Part shown: positions 28,894-41,015 of the stretch, one piece after another | Layout: every line of letters begins with the position of its first letter | Position numbering within the stretch: the stretch's first letter is position 1 | Source: Methylomonas sp. | Lineage (GTDB): Bacteria > Pseudomonadota > Gammaproteobacteria > Methylococcales > Methylomonadaceae | DNA: 64,000 nucleotides | Direction of reading: 5' to 3' | Assembly (NCBI RefSeq): GCF_023228165.1 | Contig: NZ_JALOBS010000001.1 | Coordinates: forward strand, 248,001-312,000 | Made by a program: the position numbers and the translations under genes | Notes under the pieces: model-generated | Database searches by the model: none | Told to the model about the DNA's origin: nothing | The model's input: only the letters and a program-made list of their open reading frames with translations

Positions 28894-29207
28894 GGTAAAT
28901 ACCTCTTTGAATTGGATAGGTTAAGCTTCGAATCCGAACCAACCCGGCAATTACATCTGTCGCTGATCAGACATTCTGCAACATGAATGTGGCGAAAATG
29001 ACAGAAATAACAGCCGATTCGGCTGAATTTCGAATGCAAGCAACTACCGCGCAAAACCCATACCAATCTCGATCAAGTCGATTTTAACCCTGACACGGTC
29101 ACGGGAAGCCGTCAATAAGGTTTGCAGGCTATTTAGACCGGATAAATTTAAAGTTTGGTGTGTTATTTGCTGGTATTTAGTTTTCCAATCAACAATACCC
29201 ACTCACC
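28894..29207. other. Intergenic region between divergent genes
   Basis: About 314 bases separate the leftward small CPKC gene and the rightward DUF2750 gene, and should hold both promoters. No RNA gene or repeat was recognised. Confidence 0.5.
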
Positions 29208-29615
29208 ATGCGCTACGAACCTTACCAAGACGAATATGCGGCCGTCCCCACCATGACCGATGAGGAGTTGCTGGAATATTTTCTGTACCGTATTTTGGAA
29301 ACAGATGAAGTCTGGGGACTAAAAGACGGACCGAATTGGGTAACCCGACTTATCGGCGAGCAGGCAACCTTGCCGGTATGGCCATTCAAACGCTTTGCCG
29401 ATGAAGCTGCGGTCGGCGATTGGCAAAACCTTAAGCCCAGCGCGGACTCGATGGAGTATTTTATCTATCGAACCTTGAATAAACAGGCTATGAAAGGTGC
29501 GATGATAGAAATCATGCCTAGAACATCAGGTGCGGGTTGTCTGATAACGCCCCAGCGTCTGCTGACGATTCTTGAGAGCACCATGCATTTGGGGGAATAT
29601 ACGCTGGAGGATTGA
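29208..29615 (+). CDS. DUF2750 domain protein
   Basis: A 135-residue cytoplasmic protein with EYFLYRILETDEVWGLKDGP near the N-terminus and LPVWPFKRFADEAAVGDW in the middle, the WGL and LPVWP blocks of the DUF2750 family. No biochemical function is known to me for the family. The ATG has no clear Shine-Dalgarno sequence. The 300 bases after it hold no gene. Confidence 0.75.
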   Translation: MRYEPYQDEYAAVPTMTDEELLEYFLYRILETDEVWGLKDGPNWVTRLIGEQATLPVWPFKRFADEAAVGDWQNLKPSADSMEYFIYRTLNKQAMKGAMIEIMPRTSGAGCLITPQRLLTILESTMHLGEYTLED

Positions 29616-29920
29616 TTAAAATCCGACCGTCCGATAAATCTCGCCAGATTCCAATTCCCGCCGCTGCTTGCGGCGCGATTAACTGAGTTGTGAATCTTGA
29701 TAAAACCGACGATCAGGCCGTCAAACGGCTTTGAAAATTTTCCAAAAACAGCGTCGAATAGCTTCCTCTAATACTATAGGGGTATCGGCTAGCCGCCACC
29801 TTTTTTGTGCAACTCGACAGGAATCGGTTACCCATGAACGTTAGAACGTGTTTAAGATGGGTTAGCGATAAACCACAGAAAACGGCGCATACGTTCCATC
29901 TTTACGAATTGCGTTGCGGG

Positions 29921-30215
29921 TTAGCCATTATCTCCGGAGAATCGCTGGTTATTTCTCGATTTTTTGGCCTGATACACGGCTTTACGGCATGCTTGATTAA
30001 CGTTTCGCGATCTGCAGCTTGCTCGGGGACATAGGCATAACCCAGTACTGTGCTTCATCATTGATGGCGAAGGGTTGTGATAACGCCTGGAGATTGGTTC
30101 CGCCACCCGGTTGACCTGTTCCCTAAGCTCTACTTCGGAGAGAAGGGCTATAAACTCATCGCCCCCATTTACAGTGTGAACCGAGTTGGCGACATTAACC
30201 GCCAAAGGTGATGAT
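29921..30215 (-). pseudogene. Relic of a GGDEF domain
   Basis: On the minus strand a short frame reads NSVHTVNGGDEFIALLSEVE, the core of a diguanylate cyclase active site. It then loses frame: VPEQAADRETLIKHA and AVYQAKKSRNNQRF, the usual end of GGDEF domains, appear in different frames within 120 bases. The N-terminal half of the domain is absent. It lies just downstream of the HD-GYP regulator and is probably the last piece of a deleted c-di-GMP gene. Confidence 0.75.
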
Positions 30216-30238
30216 GATTTTTCGCGGCGCCCTCACCT

Positions 30239-31279
30239 TCACGCTAGACTGTATTTCATCTCCACCTCGCGAGCCTCCCATTCAGATCTGATCTCCAGCA
30301 CCTTGGGCATGATATCCAAAAACGCCTCGACCAAGTGGCTATCAAAATGACTGTTAGCATTCTCCTTAAAGAATTGCAGTATCCTTTCCAGCGGCCAAGC
30401 TTCTTTATAAGGCCGTTCCATGGCAAGGGCATCGAAGACGTCGGCAATGGTCACGATGCGAGCCGATTGGGGAATTTCTATTGAGGAGAGACCATTTGGA
30501 TAACCACTGCCATCCCATTTTTCATGGTGGTTTAGGGCGATTTCCCCGGCCAGCTGGAATAAAGGCGCGTTGCTTTGTGTGAGGATACCGTGGCCAATAC
30601 TGGCGTGGGTCTTCATGATCAGCCATTCGTCCGCATTCAGCTTGCCGGGCTTTTTAAGCACAGCATCAGGTATGCCGATTTTGCCGGTATCATGCATGGG
30701 GGCGGCCAGCTCCAGCAGATGGCAGCGTTTCTCGCTCCAGCCTATCGTTTCGGCCAGAGACCGGCTGTAAGCGGCCATGCGCCAGATGTGGGCGCCGGTG
30801 TCGGTATCGTTGTAATGCCCGGCTTTGCCGAGCATATGGATTGCATCGTGATAACTTTTTTCAAGTTTGTCTGCTTGCACCAAAGACAGGTGGGTTTGCA
30901 CCCTGGCCTGCACGATAGGCACCGAAATGGGTTTGGTGATGTAATCTACCGCGCCGACTTCGAAGCCCGCTTTTTCGTCGACTTCCTGGGTCATGCCGGT
31001 GACGAAAATGACCGGAATGTCCCGTGACCGTTGATTGCTCTTGAGTCGCCGACAAACTTCATAGCCATTCATATCCGGCATCTGCACATCGAGTAATATC
31101 AGGGCTGGATTGTGTTTTTCCACGGCCAGCAGCGTTTCCTGACCGCTACGGGAAAATGCCAAGGGATGACGATCTTTTAACGCCATGCGCAGGATGCCAA
31201 GATTGTAAGGTTCATCGTCGACACATAGAATTGGACGGCTCGACATGGTTAAGCTTTCACCAATTGGGCGGCTTGACAT
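30239..31279 (-). CDS. Response regulator with HD-GYP domain (RpfG-like c-di-GMP phosphodiesterase)
   Basis: The 346-residue protein has an N-terminal receiver domain (ILCVDDEPYNLGILRMAL, phospho-acceptor Asp in ALILLDVQMPDMNGYEV, Lys in YITKPIS) and a C-terminal HD-GYP domain with the metal-binding pair in APMHDTGKIGIPDAVL and the HHEKWDGSGYP loop. It should hydrolyse c-di-GMP when phosphorylated. It starts two bases after the hybrid kinase stop, so that kinase is the likely phosphodonor. GGAGG precedes the first ATG. The start region is partly duplicated (MSSRPIGESLTMSSRPI), and a second ATG at 31246 would remove the first copy. Confidence 0.92.
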   Translation of the reverse strand: MSSRPIGESLTMSSRPILCVDDEPYNLGILRMALKDRHPLAFSRSGQETLLAVEKHNPALILLDVQMPDMNGYEVCRRLKSNQRSRDIPVIFVTGMTQEVDEKAGFEVGAVDYITKPISVPIVQARVQTHLSLVQADKLEKSYHDAIHMLGKAGHYNDTDTGAHIWRMAAYSRSLAETIGWSEKRCHLLELAAPMHDTGKIGIPDAVLKKPGKLNADEWLIMKTHASIGHGILTQSNAPLFQLAGEIALNHHEKWDGSGYPNGLSSIEIPQSARIVTIADVFDALAMERPYKEAWPLERILQFFKENANSHFDSHLVEAFLDIMPKVLEIRSEWEAREVEMKYSLA

Positions 31280-31281
31280 GG

Positions 31282-35076
<3,795 letters not shown>

Positions 35077-35555
35077 GATCGGCTCCCGTTGCTGTGTTAT
35101 AGCTTGAAAAATATTTTGCAACATTTATGCCAATCAATCGAAAATCTTATAAATCAGGCATTCATTGTTTGAATATTGACCGATGTATCAGTCGGTTCGC
35201 TAATGTGCCAGTTCGCGGCAATGGTTGCGCTGCGATATAAGCTCTGTATTGGTGCAATTTACACCTACGATTAAGATACGGGCCAGACTCGGCGGCGCAG
35301 TGAAGGCGCTTGAAAAAATACCCCCATTACCACTACAAGTCTGATTAATAGTTACAGGCTTTCTATCATGCTAACTCACGAGCAATTGTCAATGTCATAC
35401 ATACGAATGACTTCGTGATAGCAATCACGAAATATTTTTGTTGTAGTATCTGGTTTGCATCGAAATTCAAACTGCCTCTCGGCTTGCGAAATAGACGGTT
35501 GATCGTGCCGCTGCAGCCTGATCTGGCGACACTAAACCGGGCACGCTTCTCGAAT
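35077..35555. other. Intergenic stretch, no gene recognised
   Basis: Nearly 480 bases upstream of the hybrid kinase. It should contain that gene's promoter. Short frames show no similarity I recognise. Confidence 0.5.
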
Positions 35556-35831
35556 TTACACTGTGGAAATAAGCGGTAGGAATTCACGCCAATACAGCCC
35601 CTCTTCCAGCCAAGAACCCACTGTGGCTAGGCTGGCTGGGTAATGATATTTTTGTAGCAGCGCTAGCGCACGGCCGTAAAAATCCACATCACCATCATCA
35701 AAAGTCGCTAGTATTGCTGGGCAATATCCCGCCTTTCCAGGCATCCAAAAAATTACTGATTTCGGCTGCCGCAAATACCGGATTGGCCAACGATAAAAAA
35801 TAACCGCCATAAACAGCAAAGTGGCCGGCAT
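35556..35831 (-). pseudogene. Relic of a PgaB-like polysaccharide deacetylase
   Basis: A minus-strand frame contains AILATFDDGDVDFYGRALAL then LQKYHYPASLATVGSWLEEG, the TFDDG metal-site motif of NodB/PgaB polysaccharide deacetylases followed by the family's ALVGSWLE-like strand. In another frame just before it, VYGGYFLSLANPVFAAAE looks like the signal peptide. The pieces are out of frame and the rest of the enzyme is missing. The intact gene would have de-N-acetylated a surface polysaccharide such as poly-N-acetylglucosamine. Confidence 0.5.
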
Positions 35832-35921
35832 TGAGAAAAGATGAATAACGAAAAACAGGGTAATTAACGGCTAATGACAGTATTCGGCAGCCGATTGGCT
35901 GGTGTATTCCACTCTATCGGA

Positions 35922-36617
35922 TTAAATTTTAAAGCGATAGCCAACGCCGGATTCCGTGAGTAAAAAACGCGGTTGGGTAGGATTCTGTTCCAGCTTTTGC
36001 CGCAGCTGGCTCATATAGATGCGTAAATAATGGGCATTTTCCTGATAGGACGGTCCCCATACTTCTCTGAGTATTTGTTGATGGGTCATGACTTTTCCGG
36101 CATGTTTGACCAATACCGATAGCAATCTAAATTGAATCGGGGTCAGCCGAACTTCTTGCCCATCGACACTCACCATACGATTCAGCAAATCGATATTCAG
36201 GTTGTCGATACTGAATAATTCGCCTTGCGGACTTTCCGACGCCCGGTTGGCGTGCCGCAGCGCAACCCGGATGCGCGCCAACAATTCGCCGAAACCAAAC
36301 GGTTTGGTTAGATAATCATCGGCGCCTATATCCAGAGCATCGATTTTATGTTGTTCGTGATTACGTGCCGACAGTACGATGATGGGCATGCCTGACCAAG
36401 CCCGTATCGCCTTGATGACTTCCACCCCATCCATATCCGGCAAGCCTAAATCCAGAATCATCAAATCGGGTTTACGCATGCCGGCCTCGATAATGCCTTG
36501 CTTACCGGTCTCGGCATCGAAAACGCTAAAGCCTTGCGTACTCAAACTGGTGCGCAGAAATTTACGGATAGCCGGGTCGTCTTCGATGACGATAATGATG
36601 GGGTCGGTTTTTGACAT
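35922..36617 (-). CDS. kdpE: KdpE-type response regulator
   Basis: A 231-residue OmpR-family regulator: receiver domain with IVIEDDPAIRKFLRTSLS, the phospho-acceptor Asp in DLMILDLGLPDMDG and Lys in YLTKPFGFGELLARI, then a winged-helix DNA-binding domain (VRLTPIQFRLLSVLVKHAGK, VMTHQQILREVWGP, LRIYMSQLRQKLEQNP) very like KdpE. In most bacteria KdpE turns on kdpFABC, the high-affinity K+ pump, but no kdpFABC gene is in the window. The gene follows kdpD after eight bases. Confidence 0.9.
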   Translation of the reverse strand: MSKTDPIIIVIEDDPAIRKFLRTSLSTQGFSVFDAETGKQGIIEAGMRKPDLMILDLGLPDMDGVEVIKAIRAWSGMPIIVLSARNHEQHKIDALDIGADDYLTKPFGFGELLARIRVALRHANRASESPQGELFSIDNLNIDLLNRMVSVDGQEVRLTPIQFRLLSVLVKHAGKVMTHQQILREVWGPSYQENAHYLRIYMSQLRQKLEQNPTQPRFLLTESGVGYRFKI

Positions 36618-36625
36618 ACGCAGGG

Positions 36626-38215
36626 CTATTCGTCTTCCGGGGCCAACTCGGGCGGTGTTTGATCCAGCGGCAGTTCAAGCTTAAATACCGCCCCGCCTTC
36701 CGGACGATTGTGCGCCTTGATGCGCCCGCCGTGGGCTTCCACAATGGCGCGGCATATCGCCAACCCCAAACCCACACCACTTTGGGCGGCTTCGTTGCGG
36801 GTTTGATAAAATTTTTCGAACAGTTTTTCTTCCATTCCCTCGGGAATACCGGCGCCGTGGTCGGCCACCGAAATTCTGGCCGTTTGCGTGGCGGTATCCA
36901 CGGTAATCTCCAAGCCGCTGGCTTTCGGCGTGTAGCGAACCGCATTCTCAATTAAGTTGATCAATACCTGTTCTATCATCACGGCATCGACATACAACAT
37001 GGGTATGCCGGGCGGCATGGTGACTTTTACCGGTCGGTTTTGCAGACATTTGTGCTGACGGGTCAACACCGAACCGATGATTTCCTCGACCGGATACCAT
37101 TGTTTATTCAGCTCAACCTTGCCCGCATCCAGTCGAGCCATATCCAATAAGTTGTTGATCAACAAGGTCATGCGTTCGGCTTCATCAACGATAGCGCGGC
37201 TTAAATCCAGGCGATCGGATGCTTGCAAATGCCCTTCGTCATCGGCCAGAGCGCTGGCCGAACCGATGATGGTAGACAGCGGCGTGCGCAAATCGTGTGA
37301 AATCGCGCTGAGCAGCGCGTTTCGCAAGCGCTCGGCTTCAATTTGAATCTGTGTCGATTTAGCCTGCTCGGCAAAGCGTAACCTCGACAGTGCCTGGGCG
37401 ATTTGTCGTAACAAGGTTTCCAGTAATTGCTGTTGCTCCGGCAGGTCAATGCACACCGAATCGCGGGGTAACAGCGCCAGTACCCCCATGACCTTGTCTT
37501 CATCGTGTAACGGAAAATACCGTGTTTGGCTAGGGCAGTCGCGGCCGGCCAGGCTGTCGTTATCCAGCGACCATTGTGCCAGTAATAAATCGGCGGCCCG
37601 CAAGGATTCCGGTAACTCGGGCGCATGAGGATAATGCAATTGACCCACTGCATCGGCAAACAAAATCACGGCGCGACTGTTGAATTCGCGGGACAGATGC
37701 CTGATGGCCGTGCAGACGATTTCGTGCTCGGTTTGGCAGGTGGCCAGTTCCTTACTCATGGCGTACAACGCAGTGGCCATGCGTTCTCGATAGGCGGCAA
37801 TATTGGCCTGCGATTTAACGTTAATCATTAAATTACTGATCACGATCGCCACCACCAGCATCGCCAGCAAGGTAATTAAATACTGGCTATTGGCGGGCGA
37901 CAAGCTCAGGTAAGGCGCGACGAAAAACAGATCGAATACAGCCACGCCCAGCAGCGAGGCAACTATCGATGGCCCTCGGCCGAAGCGCATGGCAATAAAT
38001 ACCACACCCAGTAAAAACACCATCACCAGATTGGATAACTCCAACCGCTGATACAAAACATGACCGATCAAGGCATTGATGGCAGTGATCAATATCGCCC
38101 AGACATACCCTGCCCAACCCTGTAAAGAGTTACGCCGTAAATACGGTTCTATCCGGTAAGGCCGAGGTTCTTTAAGCCCAAGATAGTCGACGGGTGAATT
38201 TTGGCAGTTGCGCAC
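36626..38215 (-). CDS. kdpD: KdpD-type sensor histidine kinase lacking the KdpD/USP N-terminal domains
   Basis: The 529-residue protein matches the C-terminal part of KdpD (about 890 residues in E. coli): a DUF4118 four-helix membrane region (GYVWAILITAINALIGHV onward), a GAF-like segment, HisKA with SAISHDLRTPLSTIIGSASAL, and HATPase with NLIENAVRYTP, HGAGIPEGM and GVGLGLAICRAIVEAHGG. The cytoplasmic N-terminal KdpD domain with its Walker motifs and the universal-stress-like domain are absent. The frame starts at a GTG at 38213-38215, with no remnant of the missing part upstream. It pairs with kdpE and is divergent from nhaD. Confidence 0.88.
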   Translation of the reverse strand: MRNCQNSPVDYLGLKEPRPYRIEPYLRRNSLQGWAGYVWAILITAINALIGHVLYQRLELSNLVMVFLLGVVFIAMRFGRGPSIVASLLGVAVFDLFFVAPYLSLSPANSQYLITLLAMLVVAIVISNLMINVKSQANIAAYRERMATALYAMSKELATCQTEHEIVCTAIRHLSREFNSRAVILFADAVGQLHYPHAPELPESLRAADLLLAQWSLDNDSLAGRDCPSQTRYFPLHDEDKVMGVLALLPRDSVCIDLPEQQQLLETLLRQIAQALSRLRFAEQAKSTQIQIEAERLRNALLSAISHDLRTPLSTIIGSASALADDEGHLQASDRLDLSRAIVDEAERMTLLINNLLDMARLDAGKVELNKQWYPVEEIIGSVLTRQHKCLQNRPVKVTMPPGIPMLYVDAVMIEQVLINLIENAVRYTPKASGLEITVDTATQTARISVADHGAGIPEGMEEKLFEKFYQTRNEAAQSGVGLGLAICRAIVEAHGGRIKAHNRPEGGAVFKLELPLDQTPPELAPEDE

Positions 38216-38432
38216 AGAAATTGATTTGGCGAAAAGTATTTATAAAAAGAACATTTATACACGCAAAGCGCCAACAAGCGGTTGTATGGAATTGCGCTTA
38301 TCCTGCAAAACCGGCGAAATTCTAAGCCACGATTTGCGCCAAGCCTATGGGGTGCGAAAATTTTTATATTCTTTTTATGCCTAGCCAGGTTTTTTTTACA
38401 AAATCTTTAGACGTATTTTCCTAAAGTATCCG

Positions 38433-38505
38433 CCGACACCAAGCACGCCATTTACGCGTGTCGGTTACAACAGCTTATCGGTTTCAGTCCTCCATGACCG
38501 ATAGC
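38433..38505 (+). promoter_or_regulatory. Structured leader upstream of nhaD (two hairpins)
   Basis: Two consecutive stems with exact pairing lie in the 432-base gap between kdpD and nhaD: CCGACAC/GTGTCGG (38433-38439, 38458-38464) and TATCGGT/ACCGATA (38476-38482, 38497-38503). Neither is followed by a T-run. Together they end about 140 bases before the nhaD start. This could be a 5' leader element or riboswitch, or an operator region for KdpE. I do not recognise a known riboswitch consensus. Confidence 0.4.
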
Positions 38506-38647
38506 CTGCAGTTTCCAGTGTCGTGGGAATAATCCACTCTCTTGGTGGTTGACTCCAGTTTTTGTCGAATGCCGTAGCCGAGACCTTGACTGGACCAGCC
38601 GCTTTTTTTGGAATTTTAATCACCTATCGTGCATGGAACTTGGTCGC

Positions 38648-40078
38648 ATGAAGCTCGCGCTTCTGTTGTTATTTTGCTTGTTGCCTTGCCAGGCTTTCGG
38701 TGCATCCGATAACGCCACAACCCAACATTTGGATTTAACCAAGCATTGGGTCGGCTATGCGGCAATTGGAATTTTCGCAGCAGCTTATGTATTGGCGATG
38801 ATTGAAGAAGTCATCGAGCTGAATAAATCCAAACCCATGGTATTGGCGGCCAGTTTGATTTGGGTGTTAATTGCCTCGGTATATGTATCCGGTGGGTTGG
38901 ATAAACAAGCGGGTATCGCCTTCCGCTCTGCTTTGGAAGGTTATGCCGAGTTATTTTTATTCATTATGGTGTCCATGGCCTATTTAAATGCCATGGAAGA
39001 CCGGGGCGTATTTGACAATTTGCGGGTCTGGTTACTCAGTAAAGGCTTTAGTTACCGCAAATTGTTCTGGATTACCGGAGCGATGTCGTTTGCCCTATCG
39101 TCCATTTGCAACAATCTGACCACCGCCTTACTGATGGGGGCCGTCATCTACGCCATGGGTAAGGATAATCGGCCATTTCTCAGCATTGCTTGTATCAATA
39201 TCGTAGTGGCCGCCAACGCAGGCGGCTCATTTAGCCCCTTTGGCGACATTACTACCCTACTGGTTTGGCAAAGTGGCATGGTACCGTTTGCCGACTTTTA
39301 TGCGTTGTTTATTCCCGCAGTGATCAATTTTGTGGTGCCAGCCGGCATCATGCATTTCCGGATTCCCAAGCAACAGCCCATTGCCATCGGCAAAGCGCCG
39401 ATCATGAAGCGTGGCGCCTTGGCGATGGTCGTACTGTTTTTATTAACCATCATTACTGCGGTGTGTTTCGAAAACTTCTTGGAGTTACCGCCCGCCGCCG
39501 GCATGTTGGCCGGCCTGACTTACTTGAAATTCCTGGGCTTTTACCTGCAAAAAACCGAACCCAAATCTCCCAGGAGCCCGTTTGAACATGTCTACAAATT
39601 GTTCAATGTCGAACTTCCCGAAATCAATAAGAACCATCGGTTTGACGTCTTCAAAAGCGTGGCGGATTTGGAGTGGGACACCTTGTTATTTTTTTACGGC
39701 ATCATGGTCAGCGTGGCCGGCCTGAGCTTTATCGGCTATTTGACGCTGATGTCCGACCTTTTATATGTCGGCATGGATCCCACAATCGCCAATATTCTGG
39801 TCGGTATCCTATCGGCATTCATCGACAACGGCACCATCATGTTTGCAGTGCTGACCATGCATCCCGATATCTCCCAGGGACAATGGTTGCTGGTCACCCT
39901 GAGCGCCGGTGTGGGCGGCAGTTTGTTGGCGATTGGCTCCGCGGCCGGCGTGGGGTTGATGGGGCAAATGAAAGGGGCGTACAGCTTTGGCGTACACCTG
40001 AAATGGATGCCGGCGATATTGCTGGGCTTTATCGCCAGCATCGCCGCGCATTTTTTATTAAATGCTCGTTTCTTTTAA
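38648..40078 (+). CDS. nhaD: NhaD-type Na+/H+ antiporter
   Basis: Exports Na+ (or Li+) in exchange for H+. The 476-residue protein starts MKLALLLLFCLLPCQAFGAS, a signal-like first helix, and carries LSSICNNLTTALLMGAVIYAM, VVAANAGGSFSPFGDITTLL and FIDNGTIMFAVLTMHPD, all NhaD hallmarks within the arsenite/ion-transporter fold. I prefer the ATG at 38648; in-frame upstream starts at 38633 and 38549 would add residues ahead of the first helix. It heads the nhaD-tatA-dedA-trkH-secF series and is divergent from kdpDE. Confidence 0.93.
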   Translation: MKLALLLLFCLLPCQAFGASDNATTQHLDLTKHWVGYAAIGIFAAAYVLAMIEEVIELNKSKPMVLAASLIWVLIASVYVSGGLDKQAGIAFRSALEGYAELFLFIMVSMAYLNAMEDRGVFDNLRVWLLSKGFSYRKLFWITGAMSFALSSICNNLTTALLMGAVIYAMGKDNRPFLSIACINIVVAANAGGSFSPFGDITTLLVWQSGMVPFADFYALFIPAVINFVVPAGIMHFRIPKQQPIAIGKAPIMKRGALAMVVLFLLTIITAVCFENFLELPPAAGMLAGLTYLKFLGFYLQKTEPKSPRSPFEHVYKLFNVELPEINKNHRFDVFKSVADLEWDTLLFFYGIMVSVAGLSFIGYLTLMSDLLYVGMDPTIANILVGILSAFIDNGTIMFAVLTMHPDISQGQWLLVTLSAGVGGSLLAIGSAAGVGLMGQMKGAYSFGVHLKWMPAILLGFIASIAAHFLLNARFF

Positions 40079-40090
40079 TCGAGGAGAAGA

Positions 40091-40282
40091 ATGATGGGTT
40101 TTAGTATGCCGCATTTACTGGTGGTATTGGCGATTGCCTTATTACTATTCGGCACCAAGCGTTTAAAAAACCTGGGCGAGGATTTAGGTAGCGCAATCAA
40201 CGGTTTTCGTAAAGCCGTGCTGGAGGGCGATAAATCACAAACGCCGGCAAACAAAGATGAAGATCCGGAGAGTCCGTGCTGA
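40091..40282 (+). CDS. tatA: TatA/TatE-family twin-arginine translocase subunit
   Basis: A 63-residue protein with one N-terminal helix (MPHLLVVLAIALLLFGTKRL) and the amphipathic segment KNLGEDLGSAINGFRKAVLEG, the TatA/E signature (FG..KL..LG.dLG.A...F). TatA oligomers form the pore for folded proteins. GAGGAGAAGA lies directly before the ATG at 40091; an ATG one codon later is also possible. It begins 12 bases after nhaD and is not near tatB or tatC here, so it is probably an extra, tatE-like copy. Confidence 0.9.
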   Translation: MMGFSMPHLLVVLAIALLLFGTKRLKNLGEDLGSAINGFRKAVLEGDKSQTPANKDEDPESPC

Positions 40283-40352
40283 AGCAGTGCATTTATGTAC
40301 CTTATCCGCAAATACCTTTTAGCCGAGCCGCTTTAATCATTCGCATATAGCC

Positions 40353-40937
40353 ATGGATTTACATCAACTGATGATCGACTACGGATACTGGGCCTTATTG
40401 ATCGGCACTTTTTTAGAAGGCGAAACCGTTTTGGTGATCGCCGGCTTTTTGGCCTATAGCGGATATTTCCAGTTACCGTGGGTGATAGTCACGGCATTTG
40501 CGGGCACATTTGCCGGTGACCAAAGTTTTTTTTATTTGGGAAGGTACAAAGGCATCGCATTTTTAGAAAAGCGTCCCTTGTGGCATAGCAAAACCGACAA
40601 GGTTTTTGATTTATTGCTTCGGCATCCAATCAAAATCGTGTTGGGCTTTCGGTTTTTATACGGAATTAGGAATGTTACTCCGTTTGTGATTGGCGCCAGC
40701 CGCATGCATCCGGGCAAATTTTTTCTGCTGAATGGCCTGGGAGCCGCGCTGTGGGCGGTTGCAATCGGTTACCTGGGATTTGAGTTCGGCGATGTTGCAA
40801 AAGCCATGTTAGGCGAAATAAAACATTACGAAACCCACTTTTTACTGGGCTTGACCGCCGTCGGCGGTCTGTTGTTTTGGCGTTCAACGCATCTTGCCAA
40901 ACGTGTGCGCGAAAGTGAAATCAAGTCCCGACCGTAA
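40353..40937 (+). CDS. DedA family membrane protein
   Basis: A 194-residue VTT-domain protein of the DedA family: MIDYGYWALLIGTFLEGETV, AGDQSFFYLGRYKG and RFLYGIRNVTPFVIGASRM, with the GxxxxRFLYGxRNxTP block. DedA proteins are linked to undecaprenyl phosphate or phospholipid flipping and to maintenance of proton-motive force and resistance to envelope stress. Lying between tatA and trkH in the ion-homeostasis run, it may support membrane energetics. Confidence 0.9.
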   Translation: MDLHQLMIDYGYWALLIGTFLEGETVLVIAGFLAYSGYFQLPWVIVTAFAGTFAGDQSFFYLGRYKGIAFLEKRPLWHSKTDKVFDLLLRHPIKIVLGFRFLYGIRNVTPFVIGASRMHPGKFFLLNGLGAALWAVAIGYLGFEFGDVAKAMLGEIKHYETHFLLGLTAVGGLLFWRSTHLAKRVRESEIKSRP

Positions 40938-41015
40938 ACAAACCGTGCTTCTCGATATAACCCTATTGCCGTTCGGTATCTCGGATACTGGCTACCGAAA
41001 ACAGGCGTATTAATC

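Noticed and set aside
38216..38647. Named riboswitch (Na+, ydaO or yybP) before nhaD
   Set aside because: The hairpins are real but I could not match any known consensus, so only an unnamed structured leader is reported.
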